Assembly (NCBI GenBank): GCA_946479335.1
Contig: CAMLFP010000146.1
Span: forward strand, 1-12,481
DNA from: an uncultured Archangium sp.
GTDB taxonomy: Bacteria > Myxococcota > Myxococcia > Myxococcales > Myxococcaceae
Direction of reading: 5' to 3'
Length of the DNA: 12,481 bases
Part shown: in pieces, positions 1 through 7,788 of the stretch
How positions within the stretch are numbered: position 1 is the first letter of the stretch
Layout of the letters: every line of letters starts with the position of its first letter
Notes under the pieces: model-generated
Seen by the model: the letters and a program-made list of their open reading frames with translations, nothing else
What the model was told of the DNA's origin: nothing
The model's database searches: none
Translations under genes and position numbers: made by a program

Positions 1-2
1 CC

Positions 3-98
3 ATCGAGTGGTTCCTCGTGGCGCTGCTCGACGTGCCGCGGAAGCAGAACGGGTACGTGGAACTCCCGGTGCGCGTGGTGCCGCGCGGCAGCACCTGA
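3..98 (+). CDS. 3' end of an unidentified gene
   Basis: An open frame enters from the left edge and stops at TGA 96-98, giving about 31 C-terminal residues that begin IEWFLVALLDVPRKQNGY and end in VPRGST. Third codon positions are almost all G or C, as in the neighbouring genes. I do not recognise the family. Only 54 bp separate this stop from the chosen nagZ start (36 bp from the alternative GTG start), and both genes are on the same strand, so co-transcription with nagZ is plausible. A shifted frame starting at position 8 also stays open but has poor codon character and overlaps nagZ, so I read it as a shadow. Confidence 0.5.
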   Translation: MEWFLVALLDVPRKQNGYVELPVRVVPRGST

Positions 99-152
99 CG
101 TCGCGACGAAGGGCACTGCGCGCCCACGAGGTCCGTGCGAGAACGGCGCGCG

Positions 153-1241
153 ATGAGCCTGTTCAACGAGTGCGCGAGTCTGTTCATCGTCGGCTTCCCG
201 GGAACGTCGCCTGACGCGGAGGTGAAGAAGCTCATCTCCGACGGCGTGGGCGGGGTCATCCTCTTCAAGCGCAACGTGGAGAACGCGCCGCAGATTGCGT
301 CGCTGGTGCGCGCGCTCAAGACCCACGCCGGGCGCCCGCTCATCGCGTCGGTCGACCAGGAAGGCGGTCGCGTGGCGCGGCTGCGGGGCGCGCCCTTCAC
401 TGCGCTGCCGCCGATGCGGCAACTGGGCCTCACTGGCGACCTCTCGCTGGTGGAGCGCGCGGGCCGACTGCTGGCGCTGGAGTGCCGCGCGATGGGCTTC
501 GACTTCGACTTCGCGCCCGTCGTCGACGTCGACACCAACCCCGCAAACCCCGTCATCGGCGACCGCTCGTTTCATCGCGACGCGCGCGAGGTGGCGCGCT
601 TCGGCGTGGCGCTGGCGCGTGGCCTCGAGGCCGGCGGCGTCGCGTCGTGCGCCAAGCACTTCCCCGGGCACGGTGACACCTCGCAAGACTCGCATCACGA
701 CCTGCCGTCGCTCCCGCACGGGCTGGAGCGCCTGCGTGAAGTCGAGCTGCTGCCCTTCGCCGCGTACGCGCACGCCGGCCTCGCGTCGGTGATGACCGCG
801 CACGTCATCTTCGAGGCGCTCGACAAGGGCGTGCCCGCGACGATGAGCAAAGCGGTGATGGACGGCGTGCTGCGCCGCGAGCTCGGCTTCACCGGGCTGG
901 TGGTCAGCGACGATCTCGAGATGAAGGCCATCGCCTCGCACTTCTCGGTGGAGCGCGCCGTGGTCGACGGCATCAACGCCGGCGTCGATTCCTTCCTCGT
1001 GTGTCATCGCGCCGACGTGCAGCGCGCGGCCATCGAAGCGCTGGTGCGCGCGGTGGAGCAGGGCGTCGTCTCCCGGGCACGGCTCGAGGAAGCGCGCGGT
1101 CGCGTCGCGGCGCTGGTGCAGAAGTTCGTACACGGGCCGGAAGATCTGCTCTCCACGTTGGGGACTCCCGAGCACGAGGCGCTGCGCGCCGGGCTCTCAG
1201 TTGAGACATTCGCAGGTCGTGACCCCACCGAAGTCGCATGA
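153..1241 (+). CDS. nagZ: Beta-N-acetylhexosaminidase NagZ (glycoside hydrolase family 3)
   Basis: NagZ removes the non-reducing GlcNAc from GlcNAc-1,6-anhydroMurNAc (peptides) during cytoplasmic peptidoglycan recycling. The protein is a single GH3 TIM-barrel domain of about 362 residues, as expected for Gram-negative NagZ, with no signal peptide. Counting from ATG 153, the family motif KHFPGHGDT lies at residues 168-176. The Asp-His dyad of the mobile acid/base loop is D179-S-H181, and the nucleophile is in VVSDDLEMKAI (D253). The substrate-pocket motif SVDQEGGRV is present near residues 65-75. An in-frame GTG at 135 with GAGG just upstream would add six residues. I prefer ATG 153 because MSLFNECASLFIVGF matches where family members begin. 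The stop overlaps the next start as ATGA (1238-1241), which implies translational coupling to the protease gene. All catalytic residues are intact. Confidence 0.93.
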   Translation: MSLFNECASLFIVGFPGTSPDAEVKKLISDGVGGVILFKRNVENAPQIASLVRALKTHAGRPLIASVDQEGGRVARLRGAPFTALPPMRQLGLTGDLSLVERAGRLLALECRAMGFDFDFAPVVDVDTNPANPVIGDRSFHRDAREVARFGVALARGLEAGGVASCAKHFPGHGDTSQDSHHDLPSLPHGLERLREVELLPFAAYAHAGLASVMTAHVIFEALDKGVPATMSKAVMDGVLRRELGFTGLVVSDDLEMKAIASHFSVERAVVDGINAGVDSFLVCHRADVQRAAIEALVRAVEQGVVSRARLEEARGRVAALVQKFVHGPEDLLSTLGTPEHEALRAGLSVETFAGRDPTEVA

Positions 1242-2040
1242 GCGCGCTGATTGTATTGTCTATTCTGTCCATCGTCGGAGGGACGCCAGACCCGGCGGAC
1301 CCCGCGGTGGTCGCGCTCGAATACGACGGGTTTGCGTTCTGTTCCGGCACGCTCATCGGGAAACGCACGGTGCTGACCGCCGGGCACTGCGTCGAGGTCT
1401 TCGGCCCGTCAGATTTGTACAAGGTCGACTTCGCGGCTGACGTGACGAAGTTCCCGAAGCGCATCAAGGCGCTCCAGCAGGTGCGCCACCCGAACTACAC
1501 CGCGGAGGGCGCGCCCTATGACTTCGCGCTCTGGCAGTTGGAGGCCGACGCCGACGCCACGCCCGTCGCGCTGGCGAGCGCGCCGCTGACGCAGGCCGAT
1601 GTCGGCACCGCGATTCGTCACGTCGGCTTCGGGGTGAATGATGAAACCGCGGGCACCGGCTCCGGCGTGAAGCGCGAAGCCACGTTCCCCATCACGCAGG
1701 TCGATGACTTGATTGTCTGGTCTGTGGGAGCGACCGCGCAAACCTGTACGTATGACTCGGGTGGTCCCGGTTTCGTCACCCGCAATGGGCACGAAGAGCT
1801 CGTCGCCGTCGTCTCCGACGGGCCCAACTGTCACGACGCCGGGTGGGACGGCCGCGTCGATGTGGTGCTCGAGTGGATTCAGCAGACGATGACGGAGTTC
1901 GAGCCCACGCCCGCGACGCCCGACAAGGGCTGCGCGAGTGTCTCCGGTTTGTTCGGCGCGCTCTCGCTGCTGGTGTTGTGGCGACGTCGGCCGCCCCTCA
2001 CCCCTCGCTTCGCGAGACCCTCTCCCCAGGGGAGAGGGAG

Positions 2041-2056
<16 letters not shown>
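1238..2056 (+). CDS. Secreted trypsin-like (S1) serine protease with a MYXO-CTERM-like tail
   Basis: A chymotrypsin-fold protease of 272 residues. The triad is visible: His50 in LTAGHC, Asp95 in YDFALWQL and Ser174 in CTYDSGGPGF. Cys35/Cys51 and Cys170 with the later Cys in PNCHDAGW match the conserved disulfides. The N-terminus is unusual: the short hydrophobic leader MSALIVLSILS runs straight into IVGG, the usual mature N-terminus. An in-frame TGA at 1220-1222 rules out a longer start. Position 193 (chymotrypsin numbering) is Tyr instead of the oxyanion-hole Gly, and position 189 is Gln, so trypsin-like Arg/Lys preference is not expected. The C-terminus has a Cys-containing stretch (GCASVSG, about 230-236), a hydrophobic helix and WRRR, resembling a MYXO-CTERM signal. 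A further 21-residue tail is encoded by a palindromic repeat. The start overlaps nagZ by ATGA, and the stop lies 16 bp inside the convergent livF gene. The substrate is unknown. Confidence 0.85.
1994..2038. repeat. Two-hairpin palindromic repeat between convergent genes, possible bidirectional terminator
   Basis: Two adjacent inverted repeats follow a CCCCTCACCCC stretch. The first is CTCGC (2004-2008), loop TTC, GCGAG (2012-2016). The second is a perfect 10-bp stem, CCCTCTCCCC (2018-2027) and GGGGAGAGGG (2029-2038), around a single A. CCCTCACCCC followed by a CCCTCTCCCC palindrome resembles the small dispersed REP-like repeats seen in many GC-rich proteobacteria. It lies exactly where the protease and livF converge, so it could stop transcription from both sides, although there is no T-run. 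It is translated in frame as the last residues of the protease, which suggests it arrived after the original end of that gene. Confidence 0.7.
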
Positions 2057-2782
<726 letters not shown>

Positions 2783-2790
<8 letters not shown>

Positions 2791-3556
2791 GCGCGGGCGC
2801 CTCCCCGAGGTAGGCCTCGATGACCTTGTCGTTGGCGCGCACCGCCGCCGGGTCACCCGAGGCGATGGTCTCGCCGTGGTCCAACACGGTGAGCTTCTCG
2901 CAGATGCCCATCACCAGCTTCATGTCGTGCTCGATGACGAGGATGCCCAACTCGAAGCGCTGCCGCAGCTCGCGGATCAGCACCATCAGGTCGGCCTTCT
3001 CGCGCGTGTTCATGCCGGCGGCGGGCTCGTCGAGGAGCAGCACCTTCGGCTGCGTGCCCAGCGCGCGGGCAATCTCCAGCCGGCGCTGCTCGCCGTACGG
3101 GAGGCTCTGCGCCAGCTCGTCGACGCGGTGCGAGAGCCCCATCACCTCGAGCAATTCGCGCGCGCGCTTCTCGATGGCGGCTTCCTCGGCGCGGAAGCCC
3201 GGCGTCTGCAGCAGCGAGGCGACCCAGCCGGAACTCGCGCGGATGGCGACGCGCACGTTGTCCAACACCGTCGACTGCTTGAAGAGGCGGATGTTCTGGA
3301 AGGTGCGCGCCAACCCGAGCCGGTTGATCTGGTACGGCCGCTTGCCGTTGAGCTTCGTGCCGCCCGCGAAGACCTCGCCCTCAGTCGGGAGGTACACGCC
3401 GGTCAGCACGTTGAACGCCGTGGTCTTGCCCGCGCCGTTCGGCCCGATGAGCCCTTGCAGGTCACCCTGGTGGATCTCCAGGTTGAAGCCGGTGAGCGCC
3501 TTCAGGCCCCCGAAGCGGATGGAGACGTTCGCGGCCTTCAGCAGCGGCGCGCTCAC
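2783..3556 (-). CDS. livG: Branched-chain amino acid-type ABC transporter ATP-binding protein LivG
   Basis: The first ATPase subunit of the same importer, 257 residues, the usual LivG length. From GTG 3556, Walker A is GPNGAGKT (38-45), the signature is the LivG variant LPYGE (152-156) in LPYGEQRRLEIARAL, Walker B ends in LLLDEP (D176-E177), and the switch His is in VIEHDMK (H210). The AAGMN segment after Walker B is also typical of LivG. I chose GTG 3556 because it overlaps the livM stop as GTGA and has AGAGGG upstream. The open frame extends to 3589, but those residues lie inside livM and do not resemble LivG. The 3' end overlaps livF by 8 bp, so LivM, LivG and LivF are probably made in a fixed ratio by coupled translation. 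Confidence 0.94.
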
Positions 3557-4566
3557 GACGCGGCCCTCTTCTTCTTGAGCCAGTCCCACGCCTCGTGCGT
3601 GCCGAACAGGCCCTGCGGCCGCGTCAGCATCATCACCACCAGCAGCACGCCGAAGATGGGCTTGCGCAGCTGGTCGATGCTCTGCGCGAGCGACGCGTTG
3701 TCACCGCCCACCGCGAGGAAGAGCGCGCGCATGCCCTCCGGCAACAGCGTCAGCACCACCGCGGCCACCACCGCGCCCGTCGTGCTGCCGAGGCCGCCGG
3801 CGACGATCATCACCACGATCTCCATCGACTTCACGAAGCTGAAGGAGTCGCCCGGCGTGATGATGCTCTGGAAGTGCGCGAACAACCCGCCCGCCACGCC
3901 GGCGAAGAAGCTCGAGACCACGAAGGCCTTCACCTTGTACTTCGTGGTGTCGACGCCCATCGCCTCCGCGGCGATCTCATCTTCGCGGATGGCGACCAGG
4001 TTGCGCCCGTGCGACGCCGACAGCAGCCGCTTCGAGAAGAGCACCACCAGGAAGACCGCGAACCACACGCTGAACAGCGTGGTGTGCTGCGGCGTGTTCG
4101 ACAGGCCCAGCGCGCCGCCCAGCGCCGGCGTGTTGCGCACCACCACGAGGATGATCTCTCCGAAGCCCAGCGTGACGATGGCGAGGTAGTCGCCCTTCAG
4201 CCGCAGGCTCGGCAGGCCGACCAGGAAACCGAAGCCGCCGGCCACCAGCCCGCCCACCAGCAGCGAGAGGACGAAGAAGAGCTGGTGCTCGACGCCTTCG
4301 GGCAGCGCGCCGATGCGGTACTCGCCCAGCACCTGCGAGAGCAGCGCCGACGAGAACGCGCCCACCGCCATGAAGCCCGCGTGGCCGATGCTGAACTGCC
4401 CGGTGATGCCGTTGATGACGTTCAACGACACCGCCAGCACCACGTTCACGCCCACCAGCAGCGCGAGGTAGATGAAGTACTCGCTGCCGGCGGTCAGCCA
4501 CTGCAGCAGCGCCAGCACGACGATGGCAATGGCGACGGGAGCGAAGGACTTCACGTGAACCGCCAA
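3553..4566 (-). CDS. livM: Branched-chain amino acid-type ABC transporter permease LivM
   Basis: An inner-membrane permease of the LIV/HAAT importer, 337 residues with about eight to ten hydrophobic helices. Family hallmarks are ITGQFSIGHAGFMAVGAF (about 54-71), LPSLRLKGDYLAIVTLGFGE in the middle, and the EAA-like cytoplasmic loop GRNLVAIREDEIAAEAMG, which docks on the ATPases. The C-terminus is Lys/Arg-rich (WLKKKRAAS). The start codon is unusual: TTG 4566, with GTG 4554 as an alternative; an in-frame TAG two codons upstream excludes longer forms. Neither start has a good ribosome binding site, and a run of seven C (on the coding strand) lies in the 23-bp gap after the PAP2 gene, so translation may depend on coupling. 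No LivH or periplasmic binding protein gene is adjacent, which is unusual because LivH and LivM normally form a heterodimer. Confidence 0.93.
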   Translation of the reverse strand: MAVHVKSFAPVAIAIVVLALLQWLTAGSEYFIYLALLVGVNVVLAVSLNVINGITGQFSIGHAGFMAVGAFSSALLSQVLGEYRIGALPEGVEHQLFFVLSLLVGGLVAGGFGFLVGLPSLRLKGDYLAIVTLGFGEIILVVVRNTPALGGALGLSNTPQHTTLFSVWFAVFLVVLFSKRLLSASHGRNLVAIREDEIAAEAMGVDTTKYKVKAFVVSSFFAGVAGGLFAHFQSIITPGDSFSFVKSMEIVVMIVAGGLGSTTGAVVAAVVLTLLPEGMRALFLAVGGDNASLAQSIDQLRKPIFGVLLVVMMLTRPQGLFGTHEAWDWLKKKRAAS

Positions 4567-4589
4567 GGTCTACACGCGCGGGGGGGAAT

Positions 4590-5675
4590 TCAGAACGAGA
4601 AAGTCGCGGCCAGCGCGGCGCCGCTCCCGCTCACCGGTACCGGCCCGACGCCCTTGAGCCGCACCGGCAGCCCGCCCGGCCCGTAGGTGTAGACGCTCGA
4701 GCGGTGCTCCACCACCCAGCGCCCGACGAGGTAGCCCATCGCCGCGCCCACCACGACGTCGGAGGTGAAGTGCAGGTCGTCGATGACCAGCATCGCCGAC
4801 AAGAAGCCCGCCGCGCCCAGAATCAGCACCTGCAGCCACGGCTCGCGGAAGTACGTCGCGTACACGCCGGCGATGGCGAAGAAGCTCGCCGCGTGCCCCG
4901 ACGGCGTGCCCGCGGGGAAGTAGTTGAGCGTCGGCCCGTGGTAGTCGCCCGCGCCGCCGTTGCCGAACACGCCGTCGCGCCCGGTGAGGACCTTCAAGGT
5001 CACGTGGTAGAACTGCGTCAACGCCAGCGCCTCGAGCGCCAGCGCGCTCGCTTCGATGAACGGCTCCTTGTTCGCCAGCGACGACACCAACAACATCACC
5101 GGCGCGATGGCGCTGGCGACGCTGACGATGGCGAGGTCGGTCTTCCGCGTGAAGACGTGGAAGCCGCCGGTGCCGCACGGCTGCGGCGCGCCGAAGTCGC
5201 AGCTCCCGCCGGTCCACGTGTGGAGCGCGTCTTGCCACCGCGCATCGATGGAGCGCCCCCGCGCCGCCGGCAGCCGCCCCTGCGCGGGCCAGTCGAGCGG
5301 CACGCCCATCGCGATGGGGAGGGCGAGGTTCGCGCCGAAGAGCGCGTAGTCGTACGGCTCCCAGCGCACCACGCTGGTGGGGATCGCGAGGAGGTCGGCG
5401 AACGCGCGCTTCCACCAGTGCAGGAACCAGATGCCCGCGGGCTCGCCGGGTTTGTACCGCCACTCGTCGCCGACGAAGAGGCCGCGCGGCGCGGTGTACG
5501 TAGGCTTGAGCTCCGGCAGCGGCGCGAGTGGTTGCGGCGCGGGCCTCTCTGGTTTCGTCGCGCCGTCGTTCGTGGGCTGCGCGACGGCTGACGTCGGGAC
5601 GTCGTCTTCGCGCGCGGCAGGTTCGAGCGCGGCCGGCGCGGCGTGGAGCGCCACCGTGAGCAACAACGTCAGCAT
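4590..5675 (-). CDS. PAP2-superfamily membrane phosphatase, divergent active site
   Basis: A 361-residue protein with an apparent Sec signal (MLTLLLTVALHAAPAA), a Pro/Ala-rich low-complexity segment to about residue 60, then roughly six hydrophobic segments. The PAP2 (lipid phosphatase/phosphotransferase) core is recognisable: K228 in KVLTGRDG for motif 1, PSGH (258-261) with catalytic His261 for motif 2, and H302-F-T-S-D306 with the nucleophile His302 for motif 3. Two phosphate-binding Arg positions differ: the RP of motif 1 is Gly-Val here (R233 of TGR is present), and the motif 3 Arg six residues before His302 is Leu296. The role is unknown; related enzymes dephosphorylate phosphatidate, undecaprenyl pyrophosphate or lipid A on the periplasmic side. 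Its ATG directly abuts the def stop (TGAATG) and livM follows after 23 bp, so it belongs to the same transcription unit. Confidence 0.8.
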   Translation of the reverse strand: MLTLLLTVALHAAPAALEPAAREDDVPTSAVAQPTNDGATKPERPAPQPLAPLPELKPTYTAPRGLFVGDEWRYKPGEPAGIWFLHWWKRAFADLLAIPTSVVRWEPYDYALFGANLALPIAMGVPLDWPAQGRLPAARGRSIDARWQDALHTWTGGSCDFGAPQPCGTGGFHVFTRKTDLAIVSVASAIAPVMLLVSSLANKEPFIEASALALEALALTQFYHVTLKVLTGRDGVFGNGGAGDYHGPTLNYFPAGTPSGHAASFFAIAGVYATYFREPWLQVLILGAAGFLSAMLVIDDLHFTSDVVVGAAMGYLVGRWVVEHRSSVYTYGPGGLPVRLKGVGPVPVSGSGAALAATFSF

Positions 5676-6341
5676 TCAGAGCCCCAGCTCGGTCCGCACC
5701 TGCGCGATGGGTTTGCCGCCGAAGCGCTCCTTCACCTGCGCCAGCGTGCCGAAGCTCCGGGTGTTCATGCGGTCGATGTAGAGCGTCCCCAGCAGGTGGT
5801 CGACCTCGTGCTGGAGGATCCGCGCCGGCCAGCCCTTCACCCGCCACGTCTGCGGCTGGCCCTTCTCGTCGAGCCCGGTGACCTCCACCTCGCGGGCGCG
5901 CTCCACGTAGCCCGCCCAGCCCGCCACCGAGAGACAGCCCTCGAAGAAGCCGACCTTCTCGTCGCCGATGGGCGTCAGCGTGGGGTTGATGAACACGCGC
6001 ACCGGCACCGGCACGCGCTCGCGCTCTTGCTTCTCCTGCTCGCTGAGCGACGCCATCAGGTCGGCGCGGTCTTCGAGCACCAGCACCCGGAGGTTCACGC
6101 CGATCTGCGGCGCGGCGAGGCCCACGCCCGGCGCGGCGCGCATGGTCTCGATCATGGTGCTGATCAGCTTCTGGAACTCCGGGGTCGCCAACTGCTCGGG
6201 CGTCACGTCTTTCGCGGGTTCACGCAGCACCGGCGCGCCCGCCTGCACGATGTGGAGTGACTCCATGTGTTCCCTCGGGTCGGGCATGTTCTTCACGCAC
6301 GCGGTGAACGCCAGCGCGCAGGTCAGCAGCGCGGGCCTCAT
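5676..6341 (-). CDS. def: Peptide deformylase with a lipoprotein-like N-terminal leader
   Basis: Peptide deformylase removes the formyl group from the initiator Met of nascent proteins. All three metal-site motifs are intact (numbering from ATG 6341): GVGLAAPQIG (72-81), EGCLS with Cys136, and QHEVDH with His178, catalytic Glu179 and His182. From ATG 6341 the protein has 221 residues and starts MRPALLTCALAFTACVKN, which reads as a lipoprotein signal with Cys15, although Phe at -3 is not ideal. That ATG overlaps the upstream stop (ATGA) but has a weak ribosome binding site. An internal ATG at 6266 (MESLHIVQAGAPVL) has GAGGGA close upstream and gives a normal cytoplasmic deformylase of 196 residues beginning where family members usually do. 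Both products could be made. The long ORF extension upstream to 7109 is the antisense shadow inside the neighbouring gene. The stop abuts the PAP2 start. Confidence 0.9.
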   Translation of the reverse strand: MRPALLTCALAFTACVKNMPDPREHMESLHIVQAGAPVLREPAKDVTPEQLATPEFQKLISTMIETMRAAPGVGLAAPQIGVNLRVLVLEDRADLMASLSEQEKQERERVPVPVRVFINPTLTPIGDEKVGFFEGCLSVAGWAGYVERAREVEVTGLDEKGQPQTWRVKGWPARILQHEVDHLLGTLYIDRMNTRSFGTLAQVKERFGGKPIAQVRTELGL

Positions 6342-7231
6342 GCGGTGAGCCGCGCCAGGGTGTCGTGGGCTTCGCGCGCCAGGTCTTCGACGATGGCGCT
6401 CATCGGCTTCACGGAGTGGATCTGCGCCACGCCGTGGCCCGCGCTCCAGATGTCCTTCCAGCGCTTGGCGCCCTCGGGGCTGCGGTCGGCCGTGAAGTTC
6501 TCGGGGATGGTCGCCTTGAAGAAGTTCGCGTTCACGCCAGACACCTTGTCTGTATAGACAAGGTCTTCCGGCGAGCTGTGGGTGACCAGATGTTTGTATT
6601 GATCTGTCGCGCCGCACTCCGTCGACGCGATGAAGCGCGTGCCGAGGTAGCAGAGCTCCGCGCCCAGCGCCAAAGACGCCACCACCTGCGCCCCGGTGCT
6701 GATGGCCCCCGCCGCGATGATGGGCACCTGGAGCTCGTCGCGCAGCCACGGCACCAACGCGAACGGAGAGATGGTGCCCGCGTGCCCACCCGCGCCCGCC
6801 GCCACCGCGATGATGGCGTCGACCCCCGCGCCCACCGCCTTCTGCGCGTGCTTCAGCGAGATGACGTCGTGGAAGACGGTGATGCCGTGCTCGTGCGCGC
6901 GCTTCGCCAGCGCTGACGGGTTGCCGTAGCTGGTGACGATGACCGGCACCTTCAGGTCGATGCACGTCTGCAGGTCGGCCTCCACGCGCTCCGGCGGCGT
7001 CAGCCCGATGGTCAGGTTGATGCCGATGGGCTTGTCGGTCTTCGTGCGCACCCACTTCAGGTCTTCGCGAAACGCCTCGGGCGTGCGCGCGTTCAGCGAC
7101 GGCATGCACGGGAGGATTCCGGCCTCCGCGCCCGCCACCAACATCTCCTTGTTCGAGATGAGGAACATCGGCGCGGCCACCAACGGGTACCTGAGGCCCA
7201 GCTTCTTCGAGAGCGGCGTTTCCAGCTTCAT
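6338..7231 (-). CDS. Nitronate monooxygenase / 2-nitropropane dioxygenase family flavoprotein
   Basis: An FMN-dependent TIM-barrel enzyme of 297 residues. The family start PLVAAPMFLISN (16-27) is followed by the central flavin-binding AGAGGHAGT (145-153) with the conserved His150, then PIIAAGAIST and ALGAELCYLGTRFIAS, which bind the FMN phosphate. Related enzymes oxidise propionate-3-nitronate or other alkyl nitronates; FabK enoyl-ACP reductase shares the fold, so the substrate cannot be fixed from sequence. I chose ATG 7231 because MKLETPLSKKLGLRYP matches the family N-terminus; the open frame further upstream lies antisense to the next gene. It is the first gene of the six-gene minus-strand run and overlaps def by ATGA. 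The start is only 18 bp from the divergent Gre-like gene, and I see no strong ribosome binding site. Confidence 0.85.
   Translation of the reverse strand: MKLETPLSKKLGLRYPLVAAPMFLISNKEMLVAGAEAGILPCMPSLNARTPEAFREDLKWVRTKTDKPIGINLTIGLTPPERVEADLQTCIDLKVPVIVTSYGNPSALAKRAHEHGITVFHDVISLKHAQKAVGAGVDAIIAVAAGAGGHAGTISPFALVPWLRDELQVPIIAAGAISTGAQVVASLALGAELCYLGTRFIASTECGATDQYKHLVTHSSPEDLVYTDKVSGVNANFFKATIPENFTADRSPEGAKRWKDIWSAGHGVAQIHSVKPMSAIVEDLAREAHDTLARLTA
6543..6564. repeat. AT-rich perfect inverted repeat inside the nitronate monooxygenase gene
   Basis: Arms ACCTTGTCT (6543-6551) and AGACAAGGT (6556-6564) are perfect 9-bp complements around GTAT. On the coding strand this encodes DLVYTDKV and uses A/T-ending codons (CTT, TAT, ACA) that are uncommon in these genes. 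It could form an mRNA hairpin or be a protein-binding site. On the coding strand the inner bases GTCTATAC match the general shape of HutC-type GntR operators, but the centre is offset from that of the larger palindrome. Function is not established. Confidence 0.4.
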
Positions 7232-7249
7232 GGGCGTAAATGAGGCTCC

Positions 7250-7699
7250 ATGTCGAAGGCGTTTACCAGCGAAGAAACTCCCGATGAGGCGGTGCTGGGC
7301 CGCAACGTGGCGCGCGCCGCGCGCGGCGCTGAACGCCCGATGACCCCCGACGGGTACAAGGCGCTGCTCGCTGAAATCGAAGCGCTGCGCGGTGTGAAGC
7401 TCGATGACGCCGGGAAGCACCGGCTCGCGCTGCTCTCCGCGACGCTGGAGAGCGTGCGCGTGGTTGAAGTGCCTCCCGCTGACGGCACGGTGCGCTTCGG
7501 CTCGACCGTGACGCTCGCGTGGGAAGACGGGCGCGAACAGACGCTGACGCTCGTGGGGCCTGATGAAGCGAACGGCGCCGAGAAGCTGAGCGTTGAATCG
7601 CCGCTGGCGCGCGTGCTGTTGGAGCAACGCGAAGGTGATGAGGTCGAGTTTGTCCGCCCGCGCGGCGCGACCTCGGCCACCATCACCCGCGTGACCTGA
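7250..7699 (+). CDS. GreA/GreB-family protein with a shortened coiled coil
   Basis: A 149-residue protein. Residues 78-149 match the FKBP-like C-terminal domain of transcript cleavage factors: VRFGSTVTLAWEDG, then TLVGPDEAN, then SVESPLARVLLEQREGDEVEF. The N-terminal part begins MSKAFTSEE, the opening of a subgroup of GreB-like proteins, followed by a polar segment and MTPDGYKALLAEIEALRG. The coiled coil is very short: helices about 32-47 and 56-72 are joined by VKLDDAG, where GreA/GreB have a finger of about 70 residues carrying the catalytic acidic pair at its tip. It should still bind RNA polymerase near the secondary channel but probably cannot reach the active centre, as with Rnk. ATG 7250 has GAGG five bases upstream. 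It is divergent from the nitronate monooxygenase gene, with an 18-bp gap. Confidence 0.82.
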   Translation: MSKAFTSEETPDEAVLGRNVARAARGAERPMTPDGYKALLAEIEALRGVKLDDAGKHRLALLSATLESVRVVEVPPADGTVRFGSTVTLAWEDGREQTLTLVGPDEANGAEKLSVESPLARVLLEQREGDEVEFVRPRGATSATITRVT

Positions 7700-7710
7700 A
7701 GCCGTGGAGG

Positions 7711-7739
7711 AGGGCGCACCTTCGACGCTCAGGCGCCCT
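7711..7739 (+). terminator. Weak hairpin after the Gre-like gene
   Basis: AGGGCGC (7711-7717) pairs perfectly with GCGCCCT (7733-7739) across a 15-base loop, beginning 11 bases after the Gre-like stop. The stem is all strong pairs but only 7 bp long, and no T-run follows, so intrinsic termination is uncertain. Confidence 0.3.
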
Positions 7740-7788
7740 GCACGTCGCCGACAGGCTCTCCGGTACGAACCGCACGGGCTCAAGCTGT

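Noticed and set aside
4580..4586. Run of seven G before livM considered as a phase-variation tract
   Set aside because: It lies between genes, is short, and such tracts are common by chance in GC-rich DNA; a length change would alter only the spacing, and there is no clear promoter or ribosome binding site around it.
6342..7109. N-terminal extension of the deformylase reading frame up to 7109
   Set aside because: This part runs through the nitronate monooxygenase gene in the wrong frame and ends in low-complexity Arg/Ala/Gly/His sequence; the ATGA junction at 6338-6341 is the sensible start.
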